Shown: positions 53,510 through 63,564 of the stretch, in pieces
Layout of the letters: each line of letters begins with the position of its first letter
How positions within the stretch are numbered: position 1 is the stretch's first letter
Assembly (NCBI GenBank): GCA_036898135.1
Contig: CM072526.1
Location: 1,333,034-1,397,033, forward strand
DNA: 64,000 nt
Reading direction: 5' to 3'
Source of the DNA: Oncomelania hupensis
Taxonomy: Eukaryota > Mollusca > Gastropoda > Littorinimorpha > Pomatiopsidae
Notes under the pieces: generated by a model
Seen by the model: the letters and a program-made list of their open reading frames with translations, nothing else
What the model was told of the DNA's origin: nothing
Database searches by the model: none
Position numbers and translations under genes: made by a program

Positions 53510-54087
53510 ACCCCCGTTGGGGTGCCGGGGGTTTCAATATAAATAGTATCCCCACTTACTGGAAATGTAGTGCTTTAAATTCCCACTGTCGCTGTCTTTC
53601 TCATTTGCTCTTTCTCATTCCTGCTCTGTTCTATCAATCTGCTATACTATCGTCTTCTTCGCTAGACCAGTCTCCTACCTTTTTTCTTGAAAACTCTTCC
53701 GGGACAAGACTCCTTATGTGTGTATGAGGTCTGTTGGATCAGCTTGGGAATATTGGACGCTTTCTGCCAGGTGGTCACTAGGGCTTCCTATGATGTTATT
53801 ATTTAGCAATGTAGGCATTTTATATGTATGTGTTTTGTTGATAATTTATAATGATGTTTGTATTCTATTTGGTTTTTGTAAACAAGGGTTCGATAAGTTG
53901 GGGTGAAGCCTCAGCTGTCCCCTGCGTGGATTGTCTTTATTGTAAAGTGACTGGTTGGTGGAGAGCTTTCGGTTTTACCACTAGGGTTGTTTCAGCAGAT
54001 CTTTTATGTGGATCAGGGGTTGTCCGGTCCTGATTTGGCTCGGAATAGTCCGCTGGACCTAAAGCAATAATAATGTAATATAATGTA
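53510..54087 (+). mobile_element. 578-bp retroposon family, copy in the foldback right arm
   Basis: Begins ACCCCCGTTGGGGTGCCGGG and ends with CCGCTGGACCTAAAGCA plus a TAATGTAATA tail. Flanked by ATACAGCAGACT (53498-53509 and 54088-54099), a 12-bp duplication of an array unit. No tRNA-like head and no coding capacity I can defend. Confidence 0.83.
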
Positions 54088-54196
54088 ATACAGCAGACTT
54101 ATTTTATAATCACCATTTCATACAGCACACTTTTATTACACTCTCCATTTCATACAGTAGACTTATATTATATTGACCATTTCATACAGAACACTT

Positions 54197-54391
54197 GAGG
54201 GGCCGGGTAGCTCAGTTGGTAAGAGCGTCTTGCTAGTAACCGAAAGGTCGCTGGTTCGAATCCCGGATTGCTCAACGTGTGATCATATTATTTTCCCCTT
54301 TACCAACAACTGGCCCGCTGGTGTCAGTATAAATCGGTCCAGTAGTCACCTATATGCGAAAGTGTCGTGTGACTATAATCTACAAACAACA
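54197..54391 (+). mobile_element. tRNA-derived SINE (family A), in the foldback right arm
   Basis: 195 bp. tRNA-like head with A-box TAGCTCAGTTGG and B-box GGTTCGAATCC, then a body ending GACTATAATCTACAAACAAC. Flanked by ACAGAACACTT (54186-54196 and 54392-54402). The anticodon arm does not pair, so this is a SINE, not a tRNA gene. Confidence 0.88.
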
Positions 54392-56285
54392 ACAGAACAC
54401 TTTTATTATACTCTCCATTTCATACAGTAGAATTATACTCACCATTTCATACAGCAGACTAATTTTATACTCACCATTTCATACAGCAAACTGTTATTAT
54501 ACTCTCCATTTCATACAGTAGACTTTTATTATACTCACCATTTCATACAGCAGACTTATTTTATACTCACCAGTTCATACAGCACACTTTTATTATACTC
54601 TCCATTTCATACAGTAGACTTTTATTATACTCACCATTTCATACGGCACACTTTTATTATACTCTCCATTTCATACAGTAGACTTTTATTATACTCACCA
54701 TTTCATACGGCACACTTTTATTATACTCTCCATTTCATAGAGTAGACTTTTATTATACTCACCATTTCATACAGCAGACTTATTTTATACTCACCATTTC
54801 ATACAGCACACTTTTATTATACTCTCCATTTCATACAGTAGACTTATATTATACTCACCATTTCATACAGCACACTTTTAATATATTCTCCATTTCATAG
54901 AGTAGACATATGTTATACTCTCCATTTCATACAGCACACTTTTATTGTACTCTCCATTTCATACAGTAGAATTATATTATACTCACCATTTCATACAGCA
55001 GACTTATTTTATACTCACCATTTCATACAGAAAACTGTTATTATACTCTCCATTTCATACAGTAGACTTTTATTATACTCACCATTTCATACAGCAGACT
55101 TATTTTATACTCACCATTTCATACAGCACACTTTTATTATACTCTCCATTTTATAAAGTAGACATATTATACTCTCCATTTCATACAGTAGACTTATATT
55201 ATACTGACCATTTCATACAGCACACTTTTATTATACTCTGCATTTCATACAGTAGATTTATATTATACTCTCCATTTCAAACAGTAGACTTATTTTATAC
55301 TCACCATTTCATACAGCACACTTTTATTATACTCTCCATTTCATAAAGTAGACTTATATTATACTCTCCATTTCATACAGTAGACTTATTTTATACTCAC
55401 CATTTCATACAGCACACTTTTATTATACTCTCCATTTCATACATTAGAAGTATATTATACTCTCCATTTCATACAGTAGACTTATTTTATACTCACCATT
55501 TCATACAGCAGATTTATATTATACTCTCCATTTCATACAGTAGACTTATATTATACTCACCATTTTATACAGCAGACTTATTTTATACTCACCACTTTAT
55601 ACAGCACACTTTTATTATACTCTCCATTTCATACAGTATACTTTATATTATACTCTCCATTTCATACAGAAGGCTTTCATTTCATTTATTTCATTTCATA
55701 CAGAAGACTCCATTTCATACAGTAGATTTATATGATACTCTCCATTTCATACAGTAGACTTATATTATACATTCCATTTTATACAGTAGACTTAAATTAT
55801 ACTCTCCATTTCGTACAGTAGACTTTATACTCACCAATTCATACAGCAGACTTATATTATACTCACTATTTCATACAGCAGACTTATATTATACTCACCA
55901 TTTCATACAGTAGACTTATATTATACTCTCCATTTCATACAGTAGATTTATATTATCCTCACCATTTCATTCAGTAGACTTACTTATATTATACTCACCA
56001 TTTCATACAGTAGACTTATATTATACTCTCCATTTTATACAGCAGACTTATATTATACTCTCCACTTCATACAGCTTTTTTTTTTACAACTTCATTTTCC
56101 TCTTTTTTGTTTTTGTCTTATATTTTAGCTCTCTCTACAGGGTGTGTTTGTTTACAGTCTCTAAGGGCGAAAGAAATGAATTACCTCCCTTGATTTTTAT
56201 GTATCCAAGGGGTTTTCCGCTAAAATTTATTTTTAGATACGCAACGTCACTTCCGTAATGCGATGGCTAGTATCTAAGACAGCCC

Positions 56286-56295
56286 ACGCCATCTT
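56286..56295. repeat. Target-site duplication, right copy (foldback element)
   Basis: ACGCCATCTT directly after CAGCCC. Confidence 0.92.
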
Positions 56296-56852
56296 ACGTG
56301 GAAGTTACACTAAAATGTGAAATAGACGAAACGATTTATTTTTTATTTTTTATTTTTTTACAAAATGAAAAATAATACCTGTGAAATTGGTCGATGGTTT
56401 TATGCGCATCATTAATATCTATTTGTTCATTCCGTTTAAAATTAGTATCGATTATCCTTTATTTTTAAGCTTACCGTTTCATTGCGCATTTTCTTACGGT
56501 ACACATGCACCCACTCTGTACCAAACAATTAAATTCTAAGGTACAAACGTACTTTTTATACCTTATGACAATTTGTCCATTTTGACCACTAACGATAGGA
56601 TTTTTATAGCAAGTGTTGGTAATTCATAGCAGTATCTAATTTGCTGTAAATGTATATGTATTACGATATGTTTCTATTTTTCCAAACAAATGCTATAGAA
56701 TTATAATCTTTGAGCAAAAGTTTTGATCTGTTACAAAATTTTACACCCCTTAAGTTTCCAAGCCTACATTTCGTGTCAAGGCCAAAGCCTCGACACTCCT
56801 CCGTGGCGGAACATTCTTCTTGCACTTGTCACGTCTGCTGCAAAAAGTCAGG
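56296..56852. promoter_or_regulatory. Presumed former divergent promoter and GST 5' region
   Basis: A 557-bp stretch between the foldback element and the GST ATG, with no repeat recognised. If the element is removed this is nearly all the DNA between the PHF20 and GST start codons. Promoter function is inferred from position; I see no TATA box I would defend. Confidence 0.45.
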
Positions 56853-57020
56853 ATGGCGTCTGAGATGTTTCTGTACTGGGGTTCTGGAAGCATCCCTTGC
56901 TGGCGACCTATGATTGTTCTGGAGGAGAAAGGTCTTCATGGCTATCCCAATAAGCTCATAAGTTTCAGTGCAAAGGAGCACAAGGCTGACGATGTCATAA
57001 AATTGAACCCGAGGGGGCAG
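56853..57020 (+). CDS. gstr: GST exon 1 (residues 1-56)
   Basis: ATG at 56853 in GTCAGGATGG; ends LNPRGQ before a GTAAGT donor. Its first 12 nt, ATGGCGTCTGAG, equal those of the inferred PHF20 start exon. Confidence 0.94.
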
Positions 57021-60000
57021 GTAAGTTCACCCGGTCGGTGACGTAACAACTTGTCAACGAGCCTAGTAATAGTAACAGTGGTGGTCGAACAACTGTCCTG
57101 AAATAACCCCAAATAAAAATGTGAAGTTCGGCTATGAGAAGAGAGATGTATCGAGCTTTGTTTTGAAAGCATTATTAAGCAACCCCGACAAGATTATGTG
57201 GTAAATGTTTAGTCAAACATTTGAATTCAAGAGTAAACACCGCTATAATCATGAGAGAGGAATATATGGCTCTGTCTACAAAGTTGGTTCACTTTTTGTG
57301 ACATGGGTGCCCAAAAATAAAAGTTGTCAAATACATACATTTTGTGGTTTATTTGAAAGATATGTATGTGTGTGATCATGCCATGCAGGTTAGAAGATAA
57401 GTTTTGACCTTATATGCATGTAGTCAGACCTTTAGTGTACACACTCAACGAAATGTCCAATGTAACACGGAAACCAAATAGTACTTAAAAACCAACAATA
57501 TATATATATAAAGTTGGCAAAGAATCTTTATTTATAAAGAGATTTGCTATCAAATAGATATAAGATTAAAAAGAAATGTTTACATTAGTAAAGAAGTTTA
57601 TCTATTGATACATTATCAAGTCAATCAATTTTCTACAAATTTTAATCGTTAAAAGTTCTTTTATACTTAAAATGAAACAACCTGAAACAGCTACTGCACA
57701 TACAAATTGTGTATAATATTATAACATAATCACAAAATAAAAGTGAGATCTTAGTCTTACAGACCTCTCTATTAAAAAAAATCTGGTTCTTATTTTAAAA
57801 AATAATGTCCAATGTAACACGGAAACCAAATTAAGCTTGACGATAAATTATATTCGGCTAAATAATATTTATCAAACTTAGCGTATCCAAATCAAGTCAA
57901 ATAATAAATTTAAATAAGTTTACTTGTCACTGCTGTTTCAAAGAGCATTTTTATTTATTCATTAACAAATTTTGAACGGATCTCATCATCCATCGGAACA
58001 AGAACGACAAAAAAATAATGGTTTCTTGGCTTCTAATTACGTTAGACTAGCTGGAGATCTATTTTCATTAAAATAGGCACCACAGTCGAATTAAACTTAT
58101 CCTAACAACTAAATAAACATAAAATATTATATAAACATGAAGAATCTTACCGTAAAGAGTCAGTTTTCTTGGTGACACTGCGTGCGTTTTCTAACGTAAC
58201 AACTACGTGATACTCGGAAACCACACACAATGAAAAAGATTCCCCGCATAAAATGAAACCACGCGAGAAGGGACGAGTGTATATATCAATCCGCTAATGA
58301 GGCCTACTTTACGTCATTAAAATAGTTCTACTAGGTATGCTTTGAAATAAGCAAAATAAATTTGTGTGTTGTCGAACGTCACACGAAAATCCGGAAACGA
58401 TGTCAACCGATGCTTTTCAGACCATCAAAGCATTTACATAACGACTAAATTGTTAGTTGTAAGCATTGGAATTCATTCATAACATACCAACAAGAAAGAC
58501 AACTCTAAAAAAAACATGTATTCTTGCGCTTAAGACGAAGATCAATTTTTGAAAACATTCTGCCTGTTTCGGAAACCATGCGTTACGTTCAACATCCAAA
58601 TTTACTCCGGCTATAATATACAAAATACAAAACAAATTGGTTTTGTAAGTATTGTGCATGTTTAAACTATTACTAATGAGTTAGATTATAATAATTTTAC
58701 GTGTTCTATGACATCTTTATTTATGTAAACACTTAAAAGAAAACCCGGTCATTCTCATGTCACAAAATTAGGTCAAATTTTAGGCCACTTTCAGACATTT
58801 ACAAAGCAAATACAAAGGTTCTATAGACATTTTCGTCTTGAAATTATTAATACTATCTCTCCGATCACTTTTAAATAAGATAATAGCAAAAGGAAAGGCA
58901 AATAAGCAGCTTGTTGTGATAAATATTATGTAGAAAAGCAGCACCCCTCGCGGTGCTCAGCTTTGTAGACAGACCCATATTCATACTGATGGTGATGTAT
59001 GTATATTGACTAGTGGTGGTTTTAATAATAACCGCATATTAAAACTGTTTCTGTGAAAGGTGCCAACATTCCGAGATGGAGATGTGGTTGTCAATGAATC
59101 TGGAGCCATCTGCGAGTATCTGGAGGTAAATCATTTGCACCCATATTTACTGGGAATAAATTCATATTCATTGTGCGCAGCTAATATTTTCATTTTGTCA
59201 TTTTTTAATATCAGTTTATGAATGACGGAATTGGGGAATTCACGTATATAATTGAAACAAGAAATTTAAAGTATGTTATTTTATGTTATAAATAAATAAG
59301 GACAGTGAATGTACATTATGAAACTGATCGAAAGTGTGTCTTTTGTTGCAGTTCAAGTTTGCGGATCAAGGTACTCGCCTGCTTCCCAAGGACCCTGCTC
59401 AGAGAGGTCCTGTTCTGCAGAGAATGTTCGAGGTATTAGATAGTTCATAGCAAGAAAATATTTCTCTTGAGGCAATTGAGATGAGTGGTATAATTATTTA
59501 CACTGCAATGAATGCTGTTTTGCATAAAGTTCTTCTTGCTTTATAAAGTATCCAGTTAAAAAAAAAAAAAAAGTTTTGGAGTGCAATTTTTTTCAAGCGT
59601 TTTTTACAGTGTTTGCATACCAAGAGTATGTGCTTGACAAAACAAATGGTGACATTCGACTCATTCTGATTCCTGACTGCTTCAAAGGAATTTTGAGATG
59701 TCTGAAAATACAAAACAGCACATTGTTTGTGCAAATATAGTATCAGCACAACATGCAGTTGGGGAGGGAGAGGTGACACAAATTAATGGAACAATGCTAT
59801 CAACAAAAACGTGTTGAGAAATATTAAAATGGGAGCGCAGTTGGTGCAGTGGTGTACAAAGTATACTCCAATGTCAGGCGCTAACATTGTAGACTGTACA
59901 GGCATTTCAAAGCCCATTAATTGCTTGGAGTTTAAAAATAAAAAAATTAATAACACATGTAATTATACTCAATGTAAAAAAAAAATTATTACCAAGATCT

Positions 60001-62723
60001 GAGACACTGCTACTCTTTTGAATGAGAGTATAAACTGAGGTCTAATCTGTGCACGTGTGCATTGTACAGATCTTACACTGGTAGTGTAGTACGGGCTACA
60101 CAAATACACCCAGCAAGCACTAGGTCACTTCTCCCCCATCCCCGGTCTCCCAGGATGGTGCTCAGTCATCTGGGTGTCAGGCTGTGCGCCCAAAAGCTGC
60201 AAGTGGATGCCTCCAGCGGCCTGAGTTAGATCCTGGGTCAGCCGGCGCCTTGAGCAGCTCTTTGAGCTGGAGATGCGCTATATAAAAAGTGATGAAATAA
60301 AAATGGAATGGTGCAAAATTGAATGCTGTTGCCTCCGGAAAAATAATGTCTCCTATATGACTATTTGATATTGCGTGTTTCCAGAGCCAAAACCTGATGA
60401 AGTCCCTGATTGAAAACATTGTCCATTACATCTACCATACCAAGCCAGAGGACATCGATAAGGTATGTTTCCTTGAGTTACGTTTCATACAACTTAGAGA
60501 AAGTTGCACACACAGCCAAAACAAAAAACAAAAAAAATATGCATGGTTAGTCTGTTGTTTCTGCTTGCATTTTATGGAAAGAAAGGGTTGGATTCATTGT
60601 CTTCTAATATGGTTATGACTGATTGTTTTGCATCACCTAAACAAATTCCTATGTATAAGTTTGTGTATTTTAAAATTCATTGGGTAAAAAGTGTCTTGAT
60701 TTCTCTCTGTTTGGCATATTAAAGTATTCTTGCTTCTGGCAGGGTGGAGAATTCTCCGCGAATCCGCGGATTTCCGCGGAAGGCATTTGCATTTCCGAGA
60801 AAAAAATATTGAGTTCCGAGTGTGAGAAGCTGAGGGCTACCCTTTACTGGGCATAGCGGCCAAAAGCGGCCAAATTTCTAAACAGGCAAAACGTCCAAAA
60901 GCGTCCGTATCAACCATGTGGTTATATTCTCGCATTGTTTGAAAGATTGCGAGACTTCCGGCAATTGACTTCCGGTTAAATTCTGTTGTGAAAACATTCG
61001 ACTGCATTTACACAAGTTTTCTCTGTGATGCGTTCGTTTTTTCGATTTTTTTTTTTCAAAGTTTCTTGTGTGTGTGTCTAAAATGGATGGTTTGGATTCT
61101 TCGACTGATGAAGGGGAGTTTACAGGCTTCCATTTATCAGCCATTAAAGTGAGAGAAATGGACTTGGAGTCGGAGGAAGAGATCGGTACTGAGTACTGAC
61201 ATTAGACTGATTAGTCATTAGACAATTAGTGTCAGTAGTGTGCATGCATACGATCTTTCAGACTGGCATGAAAGTAAAGAAGAGGAGGGGGCTTGTTTGG
61301 ACTTTTAAAAACTTGTTTTTATTGTATACACATGGAGTAATCAAAAACAAGACATGACAAGAGAAGTATAAAAAGGTAGATAATCAAAAGAGATTTATTT
61401 CTGTTCATTTTGCATTTTATTTCATTTAAATCTATACACTAGTCACTAATACCTAAGATGTAGTGTTTTTACTAACGTACCCCTAAATATCTCTAACATT
61501 ATAAAAATTCTTGCCTGTTTACAGCTAAAAAATAGACAAACGTGTGCCCAGTAAAATTTGAAATGTGGAGTTTGTGTGTAACAGTGGTGGACCTCAAACT
61601 TTGTTAGGCCTACAAATCAAGATTATTAACTTTTTTGAAAGACATGTGCATAAAACATTAATTTTTTTTGGTTGTTGTTGTTTCTATTCATGTTTACTTT
61701 GTGCTTTTTGCTTTCAGGAGAGGCCCTAAATTACTTTCAAAATAGCATAAATTCATTTTCTTCCAGGGGGCGAATACCGGGGCTTGGCCCCTGGGCCCCG
61801 GCCGAATTTCAGAGATTTATTGATTCAGTTGTTCGCCACCCTGTTCTGGACATTATTTTTTGTTTTGCAATTAAAAAAAATGTATTAAATTTTGTCACAC
61901 AGAAATGTTATTGCAAGTGCGTAGTTCTGTGATTAGAATTCACTAAATATATATGTGTAAGCAGTTGCAGATGTGTTTTAGGCTCAAACTGCCAACAGAA
62001 GTCCTATATATTAATTTCTCTTGTAGACTCAAATGTCAGAATTCAAAACGTGCTGCAGAATTGTAATATCTTATTACTTTCTCAGGAGGTTTTGGATACA
62101 AAAAAGAAAGAAGCCAAAGAAGAACTGCAAAGATGGGATGATTACTTGAAACAGGTTTGTACACTTTTACTATGGACTTTTATTTTCCTCTTTCCAAACA
62201 GTTGTGTACAGCCTAATTGCTTAGCAAACTTGTAAGGGGAGGGAGCGAATTGAAGTAAGTTGAATTGAATTGAGTTGTTTTCTCTTTGTGCAACATGAAA
62301 AATGTACAAAGTTTTGAACACACATTCCAGGAGCAAAAAAAAAAATTCTTAACATTTAAAAAAAAAAAACATAAAATAAAATTAAAATAAAAACGGGGAA
62401 TTGCCAAAAAAGGCAGTGGTAAAACTTAAGTCTTAGGAAACTTGACCTCCCATTTTAAGGTTGTTTTGATCCAACACACGATTTTATGTTTGTATGATGT
62501 GCAGCAAGGGGACGGTGCCTTCATTGTAGGCAACAACTTCACCATGGCTGATGTGTTCGTGTACCCAATTCTGGCGTTCGGTGTACGTGGCAAGCTGAAC
62601 TTGGAACCTTTCCCGGCACTCAACGACTACTACCACCGTCTGACCGAGCGTGCGTCTGTCAAGGCCACTTGGCCCCCACACTGGAAGGAGGAGCCGGGCA
62701 AGGATTTTTTTGTTGGACTGTAA
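56853..62723 (+). CDS. gstr: Glutathione S-transferase, rho-class (GST-A-like), complete six-exon gene
   Basis: Cytosolic enzyme that joins glutathione to electrophiles. Six exons, every one ending in phase 0, give 226 residues, the usual length of this class. The N-terminal thioredoxin-like domain starts MASEMFLYWGSGSIPCWRPM, matching fish rho-class GST (WGSGSPPCWRVM). The cis-Pro is P58 and the glutathione-binding pair is E69-S70 in NESGAI. The C-terminal helical domain carries the N-capping box T167-x-x-D170 (FTMAD) and ends WPPHWKEEPGKDFFVGL, again family-like. No frameshift or premature stop is seen. It lies divergent to PHF20, from which it is now separated by the foldback element. Introns hold a SINE at 60060 and a hAT-type element at 60740. 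Class assignment is from remembered family motifs. Confidence 0.95.
57294..58767. repeat. Possible non-autonomous element in GST intron 1
   Basis: TTTTGTGACATG at 57294-57305 and its inverse at 58756-58767. A 26-bp direct repeat (57453-57478 and 57805-57830) contains TGTAACACGGAAACC. CGGAAACC recurs near 58222 and 58569. No coding. Confidence 0.4.
59060..59125 (+). CDS. gstr: GST exon 2 (residues 57-78), glutathione site
   Basis: Encodes VPTFRDGDVVVNESGAICEY then LE. Acceptor TGTGAAAG, donor GTAAAT. Contains the cis-Pro and the NES glutathione-binding motif. Confidence 0.93.
59352..59432 (+). CDS. gstr: GST exon 3 (residues 79-105)
   Basis: Encodes FKFADQGTRLLPKDPAQRGP then VLQRMFE, the linker and first helix of the C-terminal domain. 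Acceptor GTTGCAG, donor GTATTA. Confidence 0.93.
60060..60302 (+). mobile_element. SINE family B copy in GST intron 3
   Basis: Body CACCCAGCAAGCACTAGGTC and tail CGCCTTGAGCAGCTCTTTGA...GCGCTATATAAAAAG. Confidence 0.72.
60385..60462 (+). CDS. gstr: GST exon 4 (residues 106-131)
   Basis: Encodes SQNLMKSLIENIVHYIYHTK then PEDIDK. Acceptor TTTCCAG, donor GTATGT. Confidence 0.92.
60740..61843. mobile_element. Non-autonomous hAT-like element in GST intron 4, 6-bp duplication
   Basis: Ends CAGGGTGGAGAA and TTCGCCACCCTG (one mismatch in 12), flanked by TTCTGG (60734-60739) and TTCTGG (61844-61849). Starts with a CCGCGG-rich palindromic block, as the element at 1273-3215 does near its 3130-3200 end. 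A 38-codon acidic open stretch at 61083-61199 may be the remains of a first exon. Confidence 0.78.
62086..62154 (+). CDS. gstr: GST exon 5 (residues 132-154)
   Basis: Encodes EVLDTKKKEAKEELQRWDDY then LKQ. Acceptor TTCTCAG, donor GTTTGT. Confidence 0.92.
62505..62723 (+). CDS. gstr: GST exon 6 (residues 155-226 and stop)
   Basis: Encodes QGDGAFIVGNNFTMADVFVY, then the C-terminal helices, ending GKDFFVGL and TAA. Acceptor TGTGCAG. Confidence 0.94.
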   Translation, partial: QGDGAFIVGNNFTMADVFVYPILAFGVRGKLNLEPFPALNDYYHRLTERASVKATWPPHWKEEPGKDFFVGL

Positions 62724-63387
62724 GCTGGTGCATGACCAGTTGACATGGAAATCTTTCAGTGTTAGTGTTTGTTCCGCACAGTTTCCATTCTAGAAACTGT
62801 CAGATGATTCCAAACTTTTTCTTAATTGTTAACAAAGTCCTTAATCAGAGTATTCAATATTGAAATCAACTGTGTCTTGTTGTGTTACTATAAAGTTCCA
62901 AATCAGACAGCTGTAACTGTCAGCTGGCACAAATGACATTATTTTACAGTTTTGTAAACACAAATGAACACACTATTAGTATTGTCCCTTAAAGATCACA
63001 CAAGAAGACTTTATTTCTCAGTGCAGTTAAATACACTTAAAACAAAACAAAACATGTTGCTGTTTATTCCAGCCAAATTTCCTTGAAAATGGATTTTAAA
63101 ATGTGGCAGATCTGGTGAATTAATGCAAAACTCCTTGAAAATTGTTCAGATATATATGAATAACTGTTCTTTAAAGACATCTATTAGTAGTGTATTATTT
63201 CGAAAATCTGATAGCCCTTACAGCAAAGTCTCCTGAAAAGTCCCAAGGATTTTTTTTTTAGTGTTGATGAAATCTTGATTGTCGAATGCCAAAGAAAGAT
63301 GCTTGATTTCCCAGGGTTGCAGTGCTTCAGTGTTGCTTTTCCTGAGAAGTCGTATTTCAGTCAACAATTCTTAACAGAACAGGGGGT
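62724..63387 (+). other. GST 3' untranslated and flanking region
   Basis: Follows the TAA at 62723. No further gene; transcript end not determined. Confidence 0.5.
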
Positions 63388-63564
63388 ACTGGGGCAAGGT
63401 AGCTCAGTTGGTAAGAGCGTCTTGCTAGTAACCGAAAGGTCGCTGGTTCGAATCCCGGATTGGTCAACGTGTGTTCATATTATTTTCCCCTTTACCAACA
63501 ACTGGCCCGCTGGTGTCAGTATAAATCGGTCCAGTAGTCACCTATATGCGAAAGTGTTGTGTGA
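63388..63564 (+). mobile_element. tRNA-derived SINE (family A), second copy
   Basis: About 96% like the copy at 54197 over 170 bp, including both Pol III boxes. Ends near GTGTTGTGTGA; no clear duplication. Confidence 0.85.

Larger units (their letters stand above)
48436..56285. mobile_element. Foldback-type DNA transposon with long tandem-array inverted repeats (Mutator-like, no transposase seen)
   Basis: Ends GGGCTGTCTTAG (48436) and CTAAGACAGCCC (56285). The outer roughly 215 bp of each end are near-identical inverted copies (48436-48650 and about 56072-56285). Each is followed inward by an array of about 32-bp units in opposite orientation: 48650-49480 and 52900-56072. The flanks carry a perfect 10-bp duplication, ACGCCATCTT (48426-48435 and 56286-56295). 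Long inverted repeats made of short tandem units plus a 9-11 bp duplication match Foldback and Mutator-type elements (family knowledge). The right arm holds two later insertions, at 53510 and 54197. The 3.4-kb centre has no credible gene, so the element looks non-autonomous. Confidence 0.9.
52900..56285 (+). repeat. Right inverted terminal repeat of the foldback element
   Basis: Roughly 75 units of about 32 bp containing CATTTCATACAGTAGACTT, often alternating with a GCACACTTTTATTATACTC variant so that a 64-bp dimer period is visible. The unique outer part is 56072-56285. This arm is about three times longer than the left one. Open reading of more than 100 codons through the array comes from the repeat alone. 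Confidence 0.9.

Noticed and set aside
53718..54033. Short frames repeated in several retroposon copies ([16 protein letters not shown] type)
   Set aside because: Their recurrence follows from nucleotide identity of the copies; no start, domain or selection signal can be seen by eye.
54197..54275. Possible tRNA gene
   Set aside because: A and B boxes are present but the anticodon arm does not pair, there is a SINE body, an 11-bp duplication and a second near-identical copy at 63388.
53287..55346. Open frames of 130-165 codons through the 32-bp arrays (also 49093-49587 on the minus strand)
   Set aside because: The unit lacks stops in some frames, so the array reads open by repetition. The peptide is just the repeated unit, with no promoter, domain or splice context.
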